Translations under genes and position numbers: made by a program
Notes under the pieces: generated by a model
Told to the model about the DNA's origin: nothing
Seen by the model: only the letters and a program-made list of their open reading frames with translations
Databases searched by the model: none
In this document: in pieces, positions 58,551-64,000 of the stretch
How positions within the stretch are numbered: the stretch's first letter is position 1
Layout: each line of letters starts with the position of its first letter
Assembly: GCA_026018925.1 (NCBI GenBank)
Contig: JAKSZU010000007.1
Coordinates: forward strand, 99,659,501 to 99,723,500
Source of the DNA: Tupaia tana
Taxonomy: Eukaryota > Chordata > Mammalia > Scandentia > Tupaiidae
Direction of reading: 5' to 3'
Length of the DNA stretch: 64,000 nt

Positions 58551-59500
58551 GCAGTGCCAGGACTGCCCAAGCTCTCAGTGAGCAGTAGCGGATTCGTGGG
58601 AGACCGAGGCCGGCATGGGTGATGGGTACCCGTGGGGAGGGTGGGTACAGGCCACGCCAACTCGCTTGGCCAGAAAGGAAGACGAGCTAAAGGGGTACGT
58701 AAAGATAGATGGTTCCAGTCGTACTTTTTTCTTTTTCTTTTCCTTTTTTCTGTCTAAAAGTTATTTTTGTTGTTGTTTCTTCGTGGAGTTTTTTTTTCTG
58801 ATCATAATTGGGAAAGTAAGGTCCCCGAGAAGCCAGAGTGGAAAGAATCCAGTAACCTTAAAAGGGAAAGCAACACCTCTCCCCGCAGTGGTGGGCAGGC
58901 AGGAGGCAGAAGCAGGAGATGAAAACGGGCTGGGGTCCCTGGGGCAGAGACTGCGTGGGGTGGAGGTGTCCTCAGCCGAGGGCCACAGTGCGCCCCTGGC
59001 GGTGAGGACAGGGTTTCCTTGGGGAATTGAAGACTGGATGCTCCAAGAGAGTCACAGATGTTCAGAGGTTGTAGGAGGAGCTGAGTCCCTGCACCCCACA
59101 CTGGGTTTGTTCGTAGGTCCCAAGGGAGCTCATAAAAGAATTGCTGGGGAGAGTGAGGCTCACAGGGAGTGAAAACGGGCTCGTGGCTACAGCTCTGAGC
59201 GGGAGAGCTTTCTCCAGCCAACCTGAAGACGACAGAATGCAGGCCCCCAGGCGCCCCAGGCGTGGGGGCCGCTGGGGGGTGCAGGGGGTGCACAGTGCAC
59301 GTGCTGCTTGAGGCCAGTCTCAGGCTCAGCCATTCTCAAATGGGAACAGCCACGCCAATAGCAGGATTTTGTTTGTTTGTTTAGGAGAACTGTTTATTAC
59401 GCTGGTGGGCATGGAAAGATTAACACTAAATCTCTGACCAGCAGGATATTTTTTGTTCATCACTATTATTACTCTAATGTATAAAAGTAATTAAAAACTT

Positions 59501-59771
59501 GGGACCAACCAGCAGTTAGAGTAATGGCTATGTCGCTGGACTCCCACATAGTTGACCACTGTTCGAGTCCCGGACCCGGTGGCTTAAACTCATGCCAGGC
59601 GCATGTGCGTGCGTGCCCAAGATCCCGAGAGGAGAACAGAGGAGAAGGGATTGCGGCGTGACCATCCTCCCCAGGGGGTGATTTCTCGCTTTCTGTCTCT
59701 CTGTCTCTCTCTCTCTTTCTGGTGAGTGCACGCACCCTATAGCGAAAACCTCTCCAAAAAGAAAGAAAGAA
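59501..59771 (+). repeat. tRNA-derived SINE, type A, young
   Basis: GGGACCAACCAGCAGTTAGAG has a 4-bp duplication in the head (ACCA-ACCA). B-box TGTTCGAGTCCCGG, end CCCTATAGCGAAAACCTCTCC, tail (GAAA)n. Many CpGs kept. Confidence 0.93.
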
Positions 59772-60655
59772 ATGTTCTCTGAGTCCGGTCACTTCCCACA
59801 ATCCCCTAGGATGGCAAACTTTCTGAAAGGGCTGGGTTCGGCTCATGGGCCATGGCCTGCTAACCCCAGCCTAATCCATTTCTCATCATTCTCACATTTA
59901 ATTACATGGGCACCTCCTTCAAATACTCCCCCTGATTCTAACCTCATTACACTATGAGCTGTTTTTTTTTTTTTTTTCATTATGAAACAAAAAATGGAGT
60001 TTTTGACCATTAATGTCCCACAGTGGTTTTCCGTTAAAAGTAGAGAAAAGCCCCTGGGCTCGGAAGTGCCACAATCTGACCTGCCTCCCACTCTCACCTC
60101 TTCTCCCACACTCCGCAGTGTGCTCACTGCTCTCCACACTCCCCATTGTTCTTGAACTTTCCACGCCTTCACCTGACTCAAGCTTTCACCCCTGTAGTTC
60201 TCTCTGCTTGAAATCACCTCCTCCCTGCTGCTCCCTCCTCCTCCTTTCTGTGAATATCACCCCAGAAAAGTCCCTTCTGACCCACCTGAAGATCAGTCCT
60301 TGTACTCCCCTCCCAGACTCTGGCCCGCGAGCCGGAGCAATTTCTTCAAGCGCAACAGCCTGAAATCGGCTCAGTAATTAACGGCTTCACCTGGTAAAGG
60401 CCCTCCCCATGCTATGCTCCGTGAGGGCGAGGCTTCCTCCCGTTTGTGGGTGCAGCTGCGCTGCCTCCAACGGTGCAGCAGGCCCTCGGGGAGGAGCCGT
60501 TGAACAGAGGGAGGAGGCCTGAACCAAGGAGGAACAGCCGAGGTGGAATGGACCCAGGATGAAACTGGAAGCCAAAGGCCTCTCTATCCTCTCACTATTC
60601 TTCCACACTCTGCTGTCAACAAATATGTTTAAGCTCTTTAGAAGACGTACGTAGT

Positions 60656-60772
60656 GGACTGGCGGGTGGCGTGGTGGTTGAGGTGCCGACTCCCACGTGG
60701 CTGACTGCAGTTCAAGTCCTGAACCTGGCGGCTTGCTTTCTTACTTTCCCTCTGTCTCTCTCTGATTAAGTT
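60656..60772 (+). repeat. Short tRNA-derived SINE, type E-like
   Basis: GGACTGGCGGGTGGCGTGGTGG, GACTCCCACGTGGCTGAC, B-box AGTTCAAGTCC, GAACCTGGCGGCTTG then directly TTTCTTACTTTCCCTCTGTC; the roughly 100-bp body is absent. Confidence 0.8.
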
Positions 60773-61044
60773 TAAAACACTAATAATTATTAATGAAATC
60801 AAATAAGATCATTATTTTTAAATGAAGATGTGTAGAGCTACTATGAACTTTTAGTGAGGAAAAATAACCCACGCTAATATAACTAAATACTGTTTTCCTT
60901 TCCAGTGTCGTCATTCTCAGCTCTAACTTAGTTGGGAAGTGATTCTAACTTGGACGAGGTCACAGGGGTGAGGGCAACAGTGGCTTTTCCCCCCTTTGGT
61001 GCTATGGACCATGGGAGGTTACCGAGAATCAACAGGGTGTCCAG

Positions 61045-61200
61045 GACAGGGGGTCCAGAGCCAGGAGGTCTGGGCCGAGCCCGTACCAGCTGCTCACTAG
61101 CGGTGACCTCAGACAGTGAACGAACCTCCCTCAGCCACATCATCATATAACCTGGCATAGACGTAAGATGACTGCAGGGATTTGCTGAAGGAGCAGTGTG
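61045..61200 (+). repeat. MIR remnant
   Basis: GAGCCAGGAGGTCTGGGCCG, CACTAGCGGTGACCTCAGAC, CCTCCCTCAGCCACATCATCA and CCTGGCATAG in MIR order. Confidence 0.6.
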
Positions 61201-62842
61201 GCTCTGTAAGCTCAGAAGTGCTGCCAAAACCTAAACATAAATAAATCTCGAGAAAAAAGAATGCTGTCGATCTTAGTTATTGTTAACAGCCTGTAGTCTT
61301 TGTGTGAATGGTTTGTGTCATGCAGACCCCACACGAGATGATTCATTTTGTCTTCTGAACAGAACAAGATTTGGGTTGGTCTTAATGTGTTACCGACCCC
61401 AGTCATATTTGCATTTAGCAGGAACCTTCAGCTGATAGGGGGTCTCAAGAAAAGAAGAGCTGCAATGGCAGAAACTTCAGCACGACCCAGAGCGGACAGG
61501 GAGGGAGAGTCCAAAAGGCGCTCAGATTTGGGATTAGGCCTCCTCAAGCCCGCATTGCAGACCTCAGAGAAGTTAGTGAACTCTAACCTACAGAGGGAAG
61601 GTAATCCCTACTTGGGATTTGTTGAAAAGATAAAGAGACAAAACGTGTGTAAAGTCATCTGGCCCCGTGCCCAGCTCATTGGAGGAGCTGAGAAACTGTT
61701 CACTCGGACACAGTGACTCACAGCGGCAGAACAGAACTGTCCCCTGCTCTGAACAGAGGGGGGCCCTTTGAGAAGCTCGGAGTCCAGCAGGAGGCAGCAC
61801 CACTGGGGGGAGGTCAGAGTTCAGGCTCGCGCTGGGGCAGGAACATCGCAGGCTCTGCGAGTTGCATCCAGCCAGGATGTGGGTGAGGACCTGCGGTCTG
61901 AGAAATGGAGAGGAAATGGACTGACTGCTTCTCAGAGTTTCTAGGAGTGATTTTCTCCCCTTTACCAAAACAGGCCAGAAAGCTTCTGCCCAGCCTCCCC
62001 ATCCAATCCTCATTGATTTACGCCTGTCTCTGTGGCCCGGGCACAGGATTTCAGACTGCAGGCCCCTCTCAGAGTGGACGTCCCCTACCCCGTGGGGTGG
62101 CAAAGTGCACACCGAGGACTCTGATGCCACGGAAAGTTGTACAGTTCTGTCCCGGTGGTGTCCACATCAGCTCGGCTGGAGGCTGCTGGTCGGGGTGGGA
62201 CTTATTTCTAGTTCTGAGAGCTCTCTCTGTCTCTCCATGCTCCTTCTTCCTAAAGGAGTTTAGCTGTTCCTCCTGAGCAGTTCCTAACTGCACATTTCCT
62301 TGGCTGAGCTAAGAGCAGGCAGGTGAGCCATGTACGGGGACACTGGGTGAGCTGTCCCTGGAGTAACCCTGTTTTTCAAAGTCCGAGTGTGGCTGCCTCG
62401 GCCAGCCTGGCCTGAGCCTTTTGGAGTCGAGGAAGCAATGAAATCTGAACTGGCCTGGAAGCCCACAGAGCGTGGCAGGCGACAGTGCCAACATGGAGGG
62501 GGGCTTCTCATCCAGTTTGACTCAGGAGCCTGGAGCAGGACAGTCCTTCGGGGCTGCCCCAAACTGGGGCTTTCTCTGGGGCTTTACTTTCCTCACATCT
62601 CTCGCACACTGGAGCCAGCTGGCCTAGACAAGGAGAGACTGAAATGAGTCCCAGACACGACCTTGGCTGAGAGCAGTCAGCCTAACACTGCCCACAACTG
62701 TGGCAACAGGATTTCCGCCCTAAAGGGCGTGGGGTGGGAGGGCCCAATTCAGGTAGAGCCCTGCCTTCTTTGTCTCAGAGTGCCATATGTCATCAAAGAA
62801 CCTGGTTGACACGAGTCATTTTAATGATACAGTGTTTGGAGT

Positions 62843-63090
62843 TTTGTTTTTTAGAGAGAGATTATTGCTATAGGGAGCATGTAGTTGCCGGAGAGAGAGA
62901 CAGAAAATGAGAAATTATCCCCTGGGAGGATGGCCACAATTCAATCCCTTCTTCTCCATTCTCCTCTGGGGATTTTGGGCACACACACACGCACGCCTGG
63001 CATGTGTTTTAAGCTGCGACCCTGGGACTTGAACCGTGATCAACTATATGGGAGTCCAGTGACATAACCATTACACCATCTACTGGTCCC
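62843..63090 (-). repeat. tRNA-derived SINE, type A
   Basis: Minus-strand head GGGACCAGTAGATGGTG, B-box GGTTCAAGTCCC; short TSD TTTGGAGT at 62835 and 63091. Confidence 0.9.
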
Positions 63091-63434
63091 TTTGGAGTGC
63101 TTTATGAGCTAAAAATGAGTTGCAAACTGATTTTGGTATTTGTCAATTATGTGGAATTAGCCAAATCTCTCTGGACTGTGCATATGTTACACTAGTTAGT
63201 ATCAAACAGTGCGGGAAAACACAAACCCTCCCAAGTTGCCGTTCACTGATGCTGCGCTGTGCCTATCTCTTTCAGATCTTTCCTGTCAAATACCAGAGAT
63301 GTGATGCAGTGGAAAGGCACCTAAGGTCGCTGAGACTCAGTATTTTTCATAAAAAATGACCAAATAATACCTATTTTAAACGATTCAATAAAAAATGGAA
63401 GTACAGAAAGAAAGCCCAGTAAAGAAATGCCCAC

Positions 63435-63721
63435 AGGACCAGCAGATGGCATAATGGTTACATTGCTGGACTCCCATGTAGTTGACCATGGTTCTAGTCC
63501 TGGACCCAGCAGGATAAAACTCACGCAGAGTGTGTGTGAGTGCATGCCCAAAATCCAGAGAGGATAGTGGAGAAGAGATTGCAGTATGGACATCCCCCCC
63601 TCCCCTGCCAACCCCCAGGGGTGATTTCTCATTTTCTTTGTCTCTGTCTCTCTGGCAAGTGCAAGCACCTGATAGCAAGACCCCCACACACACTTTTAAA
63701 AAAAAGAAAAGAAAAGAAAAA
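63435..63721 (+). repeat. tRNA-derived SINE, type A
   Basis: AGGACCAGCAGATGGCATAATGG, B-box GGTTCTAGTCC, widened C-rich palindrome (CCCCCCCTCCCCTGCC), AAAAG tail. TSD AATGCCCAC at 63426 and 63722. Confidence 0.92.
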
Positions 63722-63918
63722 AATGCCCACTATCTGTTCTTGGACATTTGGGTTGATTCCACATCTTAGCAATTGTGAGTAATGCTGCAATAAACATGTG
63801 CAAGTGTTTTTCTGAGTGTGTTCCTATCTTTAGGAAGATGCATGGGAGTGGAATTTCTGGATCATATGGTAGTTACAAGTGTAGAAACTTCATATTGTCC
63901 TCCATAGTGGCTGTACTG
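63722..63918 (+). mobile_element. LINE-1 fragment
   Basis: GGGTTGATTCCACATCTTAGC, AATGCTGCAATAAACATGTGC, GGAATTTCTGGATCATATGG and CTCCATAGTGGCTGTAC form a classic mammalian L1 3' segment. The fragment is cut by the MITE and may continue beyond the window. Confidence 0.88.
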
Positions 63919-63988
63919 TTGGGTTGTCAGAAAAGTCATGACATAGTATTTCCACACAAAAATGCATCATGACTTATCCACAACTCAA
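63919..63988. mobile_element. Mariner-like palindromic MITE, 70 bp
   Basis: TTGGGTTGTCAGAAAAGTCATG at the left, split here as TTGGGTTGTCAG and AAAAGTCATG; CATGACTTATCCACAACTCAA at the right; TA at 63989-63990. The left flank reads TG where TA is expected, a likely transition. Inserted in the L1 fragment, so it is younger than it. Confidence 0.8.
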
Positions 63989-64000
63989 TAATCTACATTC

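Larger units (their letters stand above)
30586..64000. other. Intergenic DNA downstream of DPT
   Basis: No protein-coding exon is recognisable in 33 kb on either strand: the open frames are short or lie in repeats and none resembles a known family. In human the next gene on this side of DPT is the XCL1/XCL2 chemokine locus at a larger distance, and no chemokine-like frame is seen here. Besides the listed repeats I see nothing definable in 30586-32446, 33351-34179, 34425-34959, 35305-35854, 36768-38723, 38981-39539, 40139-40829, 40971-43339, 46000-47388, 47563-48411 (except a TATA-like site), 51028-52489, 52836-53652, 54709-55299, 56474-57284, 57441-58449, 58551-59500, 59771-60655, 61201-62834 and 63099-63420. 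Confidence 0.7.

Noticed and set aside
30586-64000. XCL1/XCL2 chemokine genes expected downstream of DPT in human
   Set aside because: No frame with a chemokine C motif or matching signal peptide seen; they probably lie further away.

Overview
The window is placental-mammal nuclear DNA. It carries the 3' two thirds of the dermatopontin gene (DPT) on the + strand and about 33 kb of sequence downstream of it. The evidence is three spliced coding exons with canonical AG/GT borders that together encode about the last 100 residues of a very conserved extracellular-matrix protein. The background is also mammalian: MIR, L1 and MaLR remnants, microsatellites, and dozens of tRNA-derived SINEs with target-site duplications (TSDs). 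I see no clear Alu, B1/B2/ID, canine, equine or ruminant SINE. The dominant SINE is not one I can name, so I do not assign a species or order.

Layout. Positions 1-11234 are the 3' part of DPT intron 1; exon 1, with the signal peptide and N-terminal half, lies upstream of the window. Exon 2 is 11235-11360, intron 2 is 11361-25684, exon 3 is 25685-25792, intron 3 is 25793-30325, and exon 4 with the stop codon is 30326-30392. A proximal poly(A) signal lies at 30560 and a possible distal one at 31307. Everything after that looks intergenic, with no second protein-coding gene that I can support. The gene is at the GC-richer left side; 43-48 kb is AT-richer and holds a decayed MaLR endogenous retroelement.

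Repeats. I call the main SINEs type A (young, CpG-rich, about 255 bp plus A tail, head starting GGGACCAGCAG), type B (older relative, head GGGCCAGCAGGTGGCATAGTGG split as GGGCCAGCAG then GTGGCATAGTGG), type C (head GGGGCCGGCC-like, then TTAAGGGAGC), type D (no clear tRNA head, CT-rich 3' part) and type E (short: tRNA head joined directly to a CT run and an AT-rich tail). Nested insertions show that A inserted after C and after MIR/MaLR. There are also a 56-bp minisatellite (13 units), a 50-bp minisatellite (6 units), a 660-bp TGGA-type satellite-like tract, and three copies of a 70-80 bp TA-flanked palindromic mariner-like MITE.

I did not find an exotic gene system. The most unusual items are a 119-bp retroposon with TSDs that looks like a 7SL/SINE chimera (54574-54692), a 97%-identical 177-bp duplication 2 kb apart (45382 and 47389), the mariner-like MITE family, an unnamed 160-bp dispersed repeat pair (20203 and 22234), and a 32-base G run grown inside a SINE palindrome (54115-54146).
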